Assembly: GCA_018262455.1 (NCBI GenBank)
Contig: JAGSPR010000171.1
Location: forward strand, 1 to 12,834
Origin: Deltaproteobacteria bacterium
Lineage (GTDB): Bacteria > Myxococcota > Polyangia > Haliangiales > Haliangiaceae
Length of the DNA: 12,834 bases
Direction of reading: 5' to 3'
In this document: piece by piece, positions 6,147 through 12,834 of the stretch
How the letters are laid out: every line of letters begins with the position of its first letter
Numbering within the stretch: position 1 is the first letter of the stretch
The notes under the pieces: model-generated
Databases searched by the model: none
The model's input: only the letters and a program-made list of their open reading frames with translations
What the model was told of the DNA's origin: nothing
Made by a program: the position numbers and the translations under genes

Positions 6147-8821
6147 GCCCGTGCCTGCGCTGGAGCGACCTGCTCGACGAGGCCGGCCGGCGGCGTCCCG
6201 GCGGGGAGCTCGACCCGGAACACGGCGCCGCCTCCGGCGCGATCCAGCGCGCTCACCTCGCCGCCGTGCGCGACGACGATCGCGCGGACGACCGCGAGTC
6301 CGAGCCCGACGCCCGGCGCCGCCGAGGCGCGCACGAACTTCTCGAACAGCCGCGTCGCGGGGGCGGGCAAGCCGGGGCCGCGATCTGCGACCTCGATGAT
6401 CACGCGATCGCCGACCCGGTGGACGCTGATCGAGAATGGTGGTGCGGCGTGTTTGAGCGCGTTCTCGAACAAGTTGATGAGCACCTGTTCGAACAGTACC
6501 GGATCGATCCACAGCAGGAGATCCGGCTGGACGTCGACTTCGACCACGCAGTCGGCCAGCGCGTCCTCGAGCCGGGTCAACGCCGCACCGACGAGCTCGT
6601 CCGCCGGGACCCAGTCGCGCGTGGGCTGGAGGCCGGTCTCCACGCGCGTGAGGTGCAGCAGGTTCGCGAGGACGCGCTCGAGCCGCTGGGCGTCGTCGAC
6701 GATCGTCGACAGCAGCTCCGCGCGTGCGGCGGGCTCGAGCCGGTCACCATCGTCCCGCAGGGACGTGGCCGCCCCGGTGATCACCGCGAGCGGCGTCCGC
6801 AGATCGTGCGAGACCGCCGATAACAGCGAGCTGCGCAGCTCCTCGGTCCGGGCGCGAAGCGCAGCCTCCTTCGCTTGTTCGCCGAGCCGTACGCGGGCCA
6901 GGGCGAGCGTGCTCTGGCGGGCCAGGGCGTCGAGCAGGTGAATCTGCTCCGCGTCGAACACAGCCGCACCCTTGCGGGTCTGGAGCGCGATCACGCCCAT
7001 CGCGGTCTCGCCGTCGACGAGCGGGATCGCGAGGATCCGGGTGCCCGGCAGGGTATCCGTGCCGTGGCCGGCGATCTGACGATGCTCGAACGCCCACCGC
7101 GCGACCGTGGCCTCCTGACCACCCAGCGGCATCAGCCCCGCGGCCGCGACCAGCCCACCATCGGGCTCGGGTACGAGGATCGCGGCAGCTGCGTCGAGCC
7201 CTTCCTCGAGGTGGCGGACGGCGACCGCCGCGACCTCGGGCTCGTCGGTAGCGGACCCTACCTCGCGGGTGAACGCGAGCAGCGCGGCGGTCCGGCGCTC
7301 GCGCTGGATCGCATCACGCTCTTGCCGGCGGAGCCGGGTCGTCAGCGTGCTGATGAAGAGGCCCGAGCCGAACATCACCCCGAACGTCAGGAAGTGGTGG
7401 ATGTCGCTGACCGCGAACGTGAAGCGCGGCGGAACGAAGCAGAAGTCGAAGGCGGCGACCGCGAGCGATGCCGCGAGGATCGACGGCCCCCGCCCGGTCA
7501 ACGCGGCGAGCATGATGGCGATCAGGAACAGCATCGTGATATCGGCCAGGGTCACGTAGGCGAACACCAGGAGACAGAGCGTGGTCACCGTTACGATCGC
7601 GGCCGTCGCCAGCACGAACGGCCACAGGCCTTGGCGCTCGGGAGCTGGCGCGACCCGGGGCGGCGGCGTGGTGGGATCGAGCGGCGCGATCACGTGGATC
7701 TCGATCGGTCCCGAGCGTCGGATCAGATCGTCGAGCAAGCTACCGCGCAGGCGATCGCGCCAGCGCGAATGGGTCGGCTTGCCGGCGACGATCCGGGTCA
7801 CGTTGTGCTGGCGCGAGTACTCGAGCAACGCATCGGCGACCTTCGCCCCGCGCAGCCGCACGATCTCGCCGCCGAGCTGCTCGGTGAGCCGAAAGTGGCC
7901 CTCGATGCGTTCGCGATCCTTCTCGGCATGCGGCGGCGCGCCGATCACCTCGACGGTGACGGCCGACCACGGTGCCCGCAGCCCCTCCGCCATGCGCTTG
8001 GTCGCGCGGATCAGCCGCTCGCTTCCGGGGCTCGGTCCCACGCAGACAAGGATTCGCTCGCGGGTCGGCCACGTCGCCTGGATGCCGTGCTCTCGTCGAT
8101 AGGCGAGGACGTCGGCATCGACGCGCTCGGCGGTCCGGCGGAGCGCGAGCTCGCGGAGCGCGAGCAGGTTGCCGCGCTGGAAGAAGTTCTGGGTGGCGCG
8201 CGCGATCTGCTCCGACACGTAGACCTTGCCGTCGGCCAGGCGCTCGAGCAGCTCGTCCGGCGGGAGGTCCACCAGCTCGAGCTCGTCGGCGCGCTCGATC
8301 ACCACATCCGGTACGGTCTCGCGCACCTTGACCCCCGTGATCTGCTCGATCACGTCGCCCAGGCTCTCGATGTGCTGCACGTTGAGGGTCGCCCACACGT
8401 CGATGCCGGCATCGAGCAGCTCGAGCACGTCCTGCCAGCGCTTGACGTGCCGGCTGCCGGGCGCATTGGTGTGCGCGAGCTCGTCGACGAGGATCAGCGC
8501 CGGCTTGCGGACGAGCGCCGCATCGAGATCGAGCTCCTCGAGCTTGACCCCCCGATGCTCCACCGACCGGCGCGGCAGCACGGGCAAGCCAGCCAGCAGG
8601 GCGGCGGTCTCACTGCGGCCATGGGTCTCGACGACACCGACCACGAGATCGGCCCCCCCCGACTTCTCGCGCCGCGCCGCCTCCAGCATGGTGTACGTCT
8701 TGCCGACGCCGGGCGAGGCACCGAAGTAGATCTTCAGCCGTGCGCGCTTGGCCCGCACCTCCGCCGCCTTGACCTGCGCGAGCAGGACATCCGGATCCGG
8801 TCGGTCGTCATCGCGCTCCAC
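6143..8821 (-). CDS. kdpD: KdpD, potassium-responsive sensor histidine kinase
   Basis: Inner-membrane sensor kinase responding to low potassium or ionic stress and phosphorylating KdpE. 892 residues, almost exactly the E. coli length (894, from memory). Domains in order: KdpD N-terminal ATP-binding domain (about 20-230) with Walker A GASPGVGKT (34-42) and VDELAHTN (D113, E114); universal-stress-protein-like domain (about 245-370); four transmembrane helices (about 395-500, DUF4118-type); GAF-like domain (about 520-640); HisKA with phospho-acceptor H672 in SAVSHDLRTPLAVITGA; and HATPase with N box NLFENALKHA and glycine boxes DRGPGLP and GVGLGLAVVRAI. All key residues are present. Staphylococcal KdpD binds c-di-AMP through an FTAxY motif in the stress-protein domain; here the aligned segment reads WSAVT, so that control is not predicted. 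Starts at GTG 8821, 85 nt after the transporter gene. Confidence 0.96.
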   Translation of the reverse strand: MERDDDRPDPDVLLAQVKAAEVRAKRARLKIYFGASPGVGKTYTMLEAARREKSGGADLVVGVVETHGRSETAALLAGLPVLPRRSVEHRGVKLEELDLDAALVRKPALILVDELAHTNAPGSRHVKRWQDVLELLDAGIDVWATLNVQHIESLGDVIEQITGVKVRETVPDVVIERADELELVDLPPDELLERLADGKVYVSEQIARATQNFFQRGNLLALRELALRRTAERVDADVLAYRREHGIQATWPTRERILVCVGPSPGSERLIRATKRMAEGLRAPWSAVTVEVIGAPPHAEKDRERIEGHFRLTEQLGGEIVRLRGAKVADALLEYSRQHNVTRIVAGKPTHSRWRDRLRGSLLDDLIRRSGPIEIHVIAPLDPTTPPPRVAPAPERQGLWPFVLATAAIVTVTTLCLLVFAYVTLADITMLFLIAIMLAALTGRGPSILAASLAVAAFDFCFVPPRFTFAVSDIHHFLTFGVMFGSGLFISTLTTRLRRQERDAIQRERRTAALLAFTREVGSATDEPEVAAVAVRHLEEGLDAAAAILVPEPDGGLVAAAGLMPLGGQEATVARWAFEHRQIAGHGTDTLPGTRILAIPLVDGETAMGVIALQTRKGAAVFDAEQIHLLDALARQSTLALARVRLGEQAKEAALRARTEELRSSLLSAVSHDLRTPLAVITGAATSLRDDGDRLEPAARAELLSTIVDDAQRLERVLANLLHLTRVETGLQPTRDWVPADELVGAALTRLEDALADCVVEVDVQPDLLLWIDPVLFEQVLINLFENALKHAAPPFSISVHRVGDRVIIEVADRGPGLPAPATRLFEKFVRASAAPGVGLGLAVVRAIVVAHGGEVSALDRAGGGAVFRVELPAGTPPAGLVEQVAPAQARA

Positions 8822-8906
8822 CTTGGACCAGCCTACCGCGGTACGCCGCTCCTGGCATCGAGCGCGCGGTTGACGGCGAGCACGTTGACCCGCGGCTCGC
8901 CAAGCA
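8822..8906 (-). other. Transporter-kdpD spacer
   Basis: 85 bases between the transporter stop (8907) and the kdpD GTG. It contains one 10-bp palindrome, TACCGCGGTA (8834-8843), and two TTGAC copies on the opposite strand at 8870 and 8885 (15 bp apart, not the 11-bp period). No terminator with a U-tract is visible, so transcription from the transporter into kdpDE is plausible. Confidence 0.5.
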
Positions 8907-10889
8907 CTACTTCAACATCCGGATCGGCAAGACGACCATCGTCAGGCCATCGAACTCGAGCCTGCGCTGGACCGCGTGCGCGGTCTCGTTGTGGAGCAGC
9001 CGCTGCCACCAGCTGTCGTGCCGGAAGATCAGCTTGCCGGCGAAGAACACCGAGCGTGGGAATCGCAGTGACACCTCGCGACACAGGCGCTCGAGCTCGG
9101 CCACGGCCTCGGTCCCGAGCGTGTAGTCGATGTCCGCTGCCCATCCCATGCGGGTCCGCGCGAACTCGGCATACCGCGCGAGATCGAGCTCGGTCTTGTG
9201 CTTGAGCGCATCGACCTCCTGCGCACCTTTGAAGCTGCCGGCGTCGAGCACGCCTACCGAGACGAACACGACCTGCTCGAACTGGTCCGGGAACAGGCGT
9301 GGGATCTGAAGCAGCGTGTGGATCCCGAGCCCACCGAACCCGCCGGCGAGCACCACCGCCGTCGGCTTCGTCATGTCGAGCTCCGGAGGGGGTGGGGCCA
9401 CCGCCGGGATCGTATCGAGCGACAGCTGCTCGGACAGTCGCGCGAGCTTGATCGCGACTTGCCGGTAGTGCGCCTTCACCCACAGGCACAGGGCGACGAC
9501 CGCGCCGGTGATGACGAGCGTGACCCAGCCCCCGGCGCTGAACTTCTCGATGATCGTGACCGTGAGGATGCAGAGGCACAGCACGAGCCCGAGCGCGTGG
9601 ATCGCCATCGCCTTCTTCCACGGCTCGCGATGTCTCACCTGCCACCAGTGCCGCATCATCGCGAAGTTCGAGAGCGAGAACGTCATGAACACGTTGATCG
9701 AGTACATGACGACGAGCGTCCCGAGATCGCCACCGGTGTAGACGAGCACCAGCGCGGCCGCGCCCGCCATCAGGTAGACGCCGTTGTGCATCGTGAGTTG
9801 CTCGGAGAGCGACGCGAACCGGCTCGGCAACCACTGGTCGAGGGCCATGTTCGACATCACGCGCGGCCCATCGACGAACCCCGCCTGCGCCGCGACGATG
9901 AGGAGCGCGCCTTCGGCAACCAGTGTCACGATCACGAACGCCTTGCCGACGTGGATCCCGGCGACCGTCCAGTGACCGGCGAACAGATCGGCGAGCACCG
10001 CGTTGAGCGTCTGGCCGGCGTACCGGGGGTCTCCGGCCGCGTGATCGACGCCCATCAAGAGGTACGCGAGCAGGATGCCGCCCGCCGTGATCGACAGCGA
10101 CGTGGCCATCAGGACCATCGTGCGCTTGCCGGTGCGGACGCGCGGCTCGCGCATGATGCCCAGACCGTTGGACACGGCCTCGATCCCGGTGAACGTCCCG
10201 CCGCCGAGCGAGAATGCTCGGAGGAAGATCAGCGCCATCGCGCCGAGCCCGATCGTGCCGAGGTCGTGGCCTCCCTCCGACGAGACGCGGCTCGCGATCT
10301 CCCCTGCTCGACCGAGGTTGCCGAACACCGCGCCGCCGATCAGCACGGCGTGACTGACGAGGAAGATCAGAAAGATCGGCGTCAGGATCAGGATCGATTC
10401 TTTTACGCCGCGCAGGTTCAAGACCGTCAAGCCCGCGAGCACGGCGAGCACACTTCCGAGCTTGTATTCGTGCCAGCCTGGCGGCAGAAAGCTGAACACC
10501 GCATCGCCGGCCGAGGCCACCGACACGGCGATCGTGAGCACGTAGTCGACGAGCAGCGCGGATCCGGACACCAGCCCGGGGTACGGGCCGAGGTGCTTGG
10601 ACGCGACGACGTAGCCACCGCCGCCTTGCGGGAACTGCTCGATGATCCGGCTGTAGCCGTACGAGATGACGAACACGGTCAACGCGACGGCGAGCGCGAG
10701 GAAGATCGCCATGTAGCGATGGCCCTCGCCCAGCGACTTGAAGGCCTCTTCGGGGCCATACGCCGACGAGGACAGCCCATCCGCGCCGAGCCCGACCCAT
10801 GCGAGCAGCGCCACCAGCGAGACGTGATGGAAGATCGAAGGATCCCGAAAGTCCTTCTTGCGCCCGAACAACCGCTCGCGAAGGCTCAC
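8907..10889 (-). CDS. KimA-like potassium transporter (KUP superfamily, APC fold)
   Basis: Inner-membrane uptake protein, probably a potassium/proton symporter. 660 residues from GTG 10889, with about 12 transmembrane helices (to about 500) and a cytoplasmic C-terminal domain (about 515-660). Motifs match Bacillus subtilis KimA (formerly YdaO), not E. coli Kup: DGLSSSAYG (37-45), FPQGGGGYVV (86-95), LLVDYVLTIAVS (112-123), FTGIEAVSNG (233-242), MYSINVFMTFSLS. Residues binding potassium in the KimA structure, as I remember it (D36, Y43, D117, T121, S125, a threonine in the IEA segment, Y377), have counterparts here: D37, Y44, D115, T119, S123, T232 or T234, and the MYS tyrosine. Automatic annotation may call it an APC amino-acid permease. 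In-frame TTG 10928 and ATG 10925 would give 673 or 672 residues but lie inside the repeat operator. kdpD and kdpE follow, suggesting one operon and a potassium role. Confidence 0.88.
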   Translation of the reverse strand: MSLRERLFGRKKDFRDPSIFHHVSLVALLAWVGLGADGLSSSAYGPEEAFKSLGEGHRYMAIFLALAVALTVFVISYGYSRIIEQFPQGGGGYVVASKHLGPYPGLVSGSALLVDYVLTIAVSVASAGDAVFSFLPPGWHEYKLGSVLAVLAGLTVLNLRGVKESILILTPIFLIFLVSHAVLIGGAVFGNLGRAGEIASRVSSEGGHDLGTIGLGAMALIFLRAFSLGGGTFTGIEAVSNGLGIMREPRVRTGKRTMVLMATSLSITAGGILLAYLLMGVDHAAGDPRYAGQTLNAVLADLFAGHWTVAGIHVGKAFVIVTLVAEGALLIVAAQAGFVDGPRVMSNMALDQWLPSRFASLSEQLTMHNGVYLMAGAAALVLVYTGGDLGTLVVMYSINVFMTFSLSNFAMMRHWWQVRHREPWKKAMAIHALGLVLCLCILTVTIIEKFSAGGWVTLVITGAVVALCLWVKAHYRQVAIKLARLSEQLSLDTIPAVAPPPPELDMTKPTAVVLAGGFGGLGIHTLLQIPRLFPDQFEQVVFVSVGVLDAGSFKGAQEVDALKHKTELDLARYAEFARTRMGWAADIDYTLGTEAVAELERLCREVSLRFPRSVFFAGKLIFRHDSWWQRLLHNETAHAVQRRLEFDGLTMVVLPIRMLK

Positions 10890-10917
10890 CGAGACGGCGT
10901 AGCCTTTGGGGCAGGAC

Positions 10918-10961
10918 GGCCGCATCAAGGTCGCCCCAAGCCGGTGTCAAGGTCGTATCAA
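10918..10961 (-). promoter_or_regulatory. Four 11-bp direct repeats upstream of the KimA-like gene, candidate KdpE operator
   Basis: On the minus strand, units begin at 10961, 10950, 10939 and 10928, each exactly 11 bp apart, beginning TTGATAC, TTGACAC, TTGGGGC and TTGATGC. Three of four carry CCTTGA across the junction. The consensus is roughly TTGAYRCGRCC. The first pair, TTGATAC-N4-TTGACAC, closely resembles the E. coli KdpE box as I recall it (TTTATAC-N4-TTTACAC). One-turn direct repeats are what an OmpR/PhoB-family dimer binds. The array ends 29 nt before GTG 10889. A perfect TTGACA -35 lies in unit 2, but no good -10 was found at 17 bp, as is common for activator-dependent promoters. 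Confidence 0.62.
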
Positions 10962-11007
10962 GGCGACCGAACCACAGAACGCCCCGTCACGCGCGGCAGC
11001 TGCCGGC
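10962..11007 (-). other. Helicase-transporter intergenic region
   Basis: About 45 bases between the helicase stop and the first 11-bp repeat. Apart from the 12-bp palindrome at 10994-11005, nothing is recognised: no strong sigma-70 -35/-10 pair and no riboswitch-sized space. In particular, there is no room for a c-di-AMP (ydaO-type) riboswitch like the one that controls kimA in Bacillus. Confidence 0.5.
10994..11005. other. 12-bp palindrome just after the helicase stop
   Basis: CGGCAGCTGCCG is a perfect palindrome 2 bp downstream (in transcription direction) of the helicase stop at 11008-11010. It could fold only into a 4-bp stem with a 4-base loop and has no U-tract, so it is not a convincing terminator. 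It could be a binding site, but nothing else supports that. Confidence 0.3.
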
Positions 11008-12834
11008 TCACCACTTGCGATCGTCGATCAACCGCTGATCGACACGCGCGAGCATCCGCTGGACCCGCTCGCCCATGTCGTCGAGCTCGGACAGCTGCGA
11101 AGCGGCACCCAGCTTGCGGGCGAAGTTCATCACGCGCACCAGGTAGGAGAACAGATTACCCTCCTCGTGCTCGAGGTGGTGGCGCTCGACGAACTCGAGG
11201 AACCCCAGGCCGCTGTCCTCGAGGGTGGCCCACACGTTCTTCGCCTTCTTGCCGCCGTGGAGCTCGGGGTGCGGGATCTTCGACGCCAGCTCCTGGTGGA
11301 TCAGCTCGACCTTGTCGAGCACGCGCGGGTTCTCCTTCTCCCACAGCGCCTCGACGTCCTCCCAGCTGATCTGCGGGTTGCCATCGCGCAGCTCGCGCAG
11401 CTTGGTCCGCATCCACTCGCGCTTCGCGTCCTCGAGCTTGCGATCGAGCTGACGCTGGATGATGTCGTTATCGATCAGGTACTCGACGAGCCGCCGCAGA
11501 TCCTCGTAGTCCAGCTGGTGATTGAACAGCGTGTAATAGATGAACAGGCCGTCCATGCCCTGGAGCTCTCGGATCATCTGACCTGCGACCTGCTTGCCGT
11601 GCTCGTCGAGCACGCCGATCGCGCGCAGGTTGGCCACGAGCTGCGCGAGCGTCTTGTGGAGGCCGCGGCGCTCACGGTCGTCGAGCAGCAGGTTGTCGAT
11701 CACGGTCACGATATCGAGCCGCATCGAAGGCGGCAGCGAGGCCTCGGCCTCGGCCATGCGCTGCGCGGCCTCGCTCGGCACCGCGCCCGGCAACGTCGCG
11801 GACGCGAGGTCCGGCAGGCCGATCGCGAGCACCTGTTCGGCGGAGATCTTCGTCTTGCTGCGCAGCTCGGCGGGCTCGCCCCGCACCAGCTCGGCATGGA
11901 CCTCGGGCGTCCACGCGATGTCGCCCTTGCGCTGGGCCTCGCTCCGAGCCCGGTTGTAGACGTTCTTCTTGATCCGGCTCTCGTCGTACGCCGGGCGCTT
12001 GGCTGCGTCCTTGAGCTCCTTCTTGAGATCGCTGACGATCTCCTCGGGGGCGAGCGTGATCGCGAGGCCGCGATCGTCGAACTGGGGCCTGCCCGCGCGG
12101 CCTGCCATCTGGTGATACTCGGCCGCCGTGATCAGGCGCGGCACCTTCTTGATGAACTTGCGCAGCGACGGGAACACCACGGTGCGAGCCGGCAGGTTGA
12201 TGCCCGCGGCGATCGTCTCGGTCGAGACCACGAACCGGATCAGGCGCTCGAGCGCGAGCTCCTCGACGAGCCGCTTGTAGCGCGGCAGGATCCCGGCGTG
12301 GTGGATCCCGATGCCGTGCGCGAGCAGCGGCTTCAGCTCCTTCGCGCAGCCTCCTGGCAGCAGCGCCTCCTCGCACATCGCCTCGATCTTCGCCTTCTCC
12401 TCGTCTGTGGTGAACCGCCGGCAAGACTTGATGAGGCGCGCGACCTCGAAGCACTGCTCGCGACCGAACACGAACACGATCGCCGGCACGTCGCCGGTAT
12501 GAAACAGCTCACGGACCGTGTCGATCATCATGTCTTCGCGAAACTCGTGGACGAGCGGGACCTTCCGATCGCGCGACTCGACGAGCGCCATCGGCAGGCG
12601 CCGCGTCAGCTCGACCCAGTGGCAGAACCTGTCGGCATGCCCCACCGTCGCCGACAGGATCACCAGCTGGGTGCGCGGATCGAGTCCGATGATCGACTGC
12701 TCCCAGACGTACCCGCGCTCGGGATCGTTGAAGTAGTGCCCCTCGTCCATCACGACGATCTCGGCAGGGCTCACGTGCTTGTCCGCGACGATCCGGTTCC
12801 ACAGGATCTCGGCGACCTCGACCTGGATCGGCGC
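11008..12834 (-). CDS. Ski2-like superfamily 2 DExH helicase (5' end cut by the window edge)
   Basis: ATP-dependent RNA or DNA helicase. The frame is open to the right edge, so the 608 visible residues lack the N-terminus, including motif I (Walker A); an internal GTG or ATG near 12774 is not the true start. From the edge: EVAEILWN (motif Ib region), DEGH (30-33, motif II), LSAT (60-63, motif III), a second RecA domain with IVFVFGREQCFEVARLI (motif IV), HHAGILPRYKRLVEE, VVSTETIAAGINLPARTVVF (motif V) and HQMAGRAGRPQFDDRG (motif VI). HYFNDPERGYVWE after motif II is typical of the Ski2/Mtr4/HelY group. A charged, mainly helical C-terminal region of about 330 residues with several KKELKD/RRLVEYLID segments follows; it may be the accessory domain of bacterial HelY-type or DUF3516-type helicases, but I cannot assign it. 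It is co-directional with the transporter, 118 nt upstream of GTG 10889, with no evident functional link. Confidence 0.88.
   Translation of the reverse strand, partial: APIQVEVAEILWNRIVADKHVSPAEIVVMDEGHYFNDPERGYVWEQSIIGLDPRTQLVILSATVGHADRFCHWVELTRRLPMALVESRDRKVPLVHEFREDMMIDTVRELFHTGDVPAIVFVFGREQCFEVARLIKSCRRFTTDEEKAKIEAMCEEALLPGGCAKELKPLLAHGIGIHHAGILPRYKRLVEELALERLIRFVVSTETIAAGINLPARTVVFPSLRKFIKKVPRLITAAEYHQMAGRAGRPQFDDRGLAITLAPEEIVSDLKKELKDAAKRPAYDESRIKKNVYNRARSEAQRKGDIAWTPEVHAELVRGEPAELRSKTKISAEQVLAIGLPDLASATLPGAVPSEAAQRMAEAEASLPPSMRLDIVTVIDNLLLDDRERRGLHKTLAQLVANLRAIGVLDEHGKQVAGQMIRELQGMDGLFIYYTLFNHQLDYEDLRRLVEYLIDNDIIQRQLDRKLEDAKREWMRTKLRELRDGNPQISWEDVEALWEKENPRVLDKVELIHQELASKIPHPELHGGKKAKNVWATLEDSGLGFLEFVERHHLEHEEGNLFSYLVRVMNFARKLGAASQLSELDDMGERVQRMLARVDQRLIDDRKW

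Noticed and set aside
6147..6512. N-terminal extension of kdpE
   Set aside because: It reads through the kdpD kinase domain in another frame; the receiver domain begins exactly at ATG 6146.
8870..8890. Third KdpE-like repeat array in the transporter-kdpD spacer
   Set aside because: Two TTGAC copies are 15 bp apart, not 11, and the resemblance does not extend beyond five bases.
5379..9205. Long plus-strand frames opposite kdpE, kdpD and the transporter (520 and 776 residues)
   Set aside because: They are antisense to clearly homologous genes, have low-complexity Arg/Asp/His-rich composition and no recognisable domain.
8833..10950. 705-residue minus-strand frame overlapping the transporter
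   Set aside because: Arg-rich out-of-frame shadow of the KimA-like gene; long chance frames are expected at this GC content.
10994..11005. Intrinsic terminator after the helicase
   Set aside because: The perfect 12-bp palindrome allows only a 4-bp stem and no U-tract follows.
10962..11007. c-di-AMP (ydaO) riboswitch upstream of the KimA-like gene
   Set aside because: The available leader is far shorter than the riboswitch, and none of its conserved elements is visible.
9198..11369. 723-residue plus-strand frame
   Set aside because: Antisense to the transporter and helicase; His/Arg/Asp-rich with no domain, consistent with a GC-driven shadow.

Overview
The window is very GC-rich and coding-dense. 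It reads like a chromosomal segment of a large-genome myxobacterium-type (Myxococcota) bacterium. The grounds are compositional and gene-level, not phylogenetic: an FHA-domain sigma-54 activator, lipoproteins with Ala/Gly/Gln/Pro-rich linkers, GTG starts, strong G/C third-position bias, and long chance reading frames opposite or beside most genes. I recognise no insertion sequence, phage gene, tRNA, rRNA or CRISPR array.

Left half (about 1-5480, + strand). A possible 3' end of an upstream gene stops at 37. Next comes a sigma-54 enhancer-binding regulator whose N-terminal FHA domain is broken: its first strand is in one frame (206-310), the rest of the protein in another (318-1520), and about 45-50 nt of a normal FHA domain appear to be missing. 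Two lipoprotein genes follow with start/stop overlaps (1517-2293 and 2293-3486). After 32 nt comes glpD, the respiratory glycerol-3-phosphate dehydrogenase (3519-5153). Spacing suggests one transcription unit. A small predicted membrane protein (5206-5481) lies between glpD and the convergent potassium genes.

Right half (about 5427-12834, - strand). Read right to left, a Ski2-like superfamily 2 helicase cut by the window edge (12834-11008) is followed by a KimA-like potassium transporter (start about 10889, end 8907), kdpD (8821-6143) and kdpE (6146-5427). kdpD and kdpE overlap by 4 nt. This is a potassium-uptake and sensing module in which KdpDE sits beside a KUP-superfamily KimA-type transporter instead of the usual kdpFABC pump.

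The most interesting signal is non-coding. Immediately upstream of the transporter are four direct repeats (TTGAYRC-like) at an exact 11-bp period. The first two have the form TTGATAC-N4-TTGACAC, resembling the E. coli KdpE box as I remember it (TTTATAC-N4-TTTACAC). A second array of three 11-bp TTGACGG-like repeats precedes the small membrane-protein ORF at 5164-5196. Together they suggest a local KdpE regulon: KdpD senses potassium or ionic stress, KdpE binds the repeats, and the KimA-like transporter, and perhaps the small protein, are induced. This is inference from sequence and needs binding or expression data.
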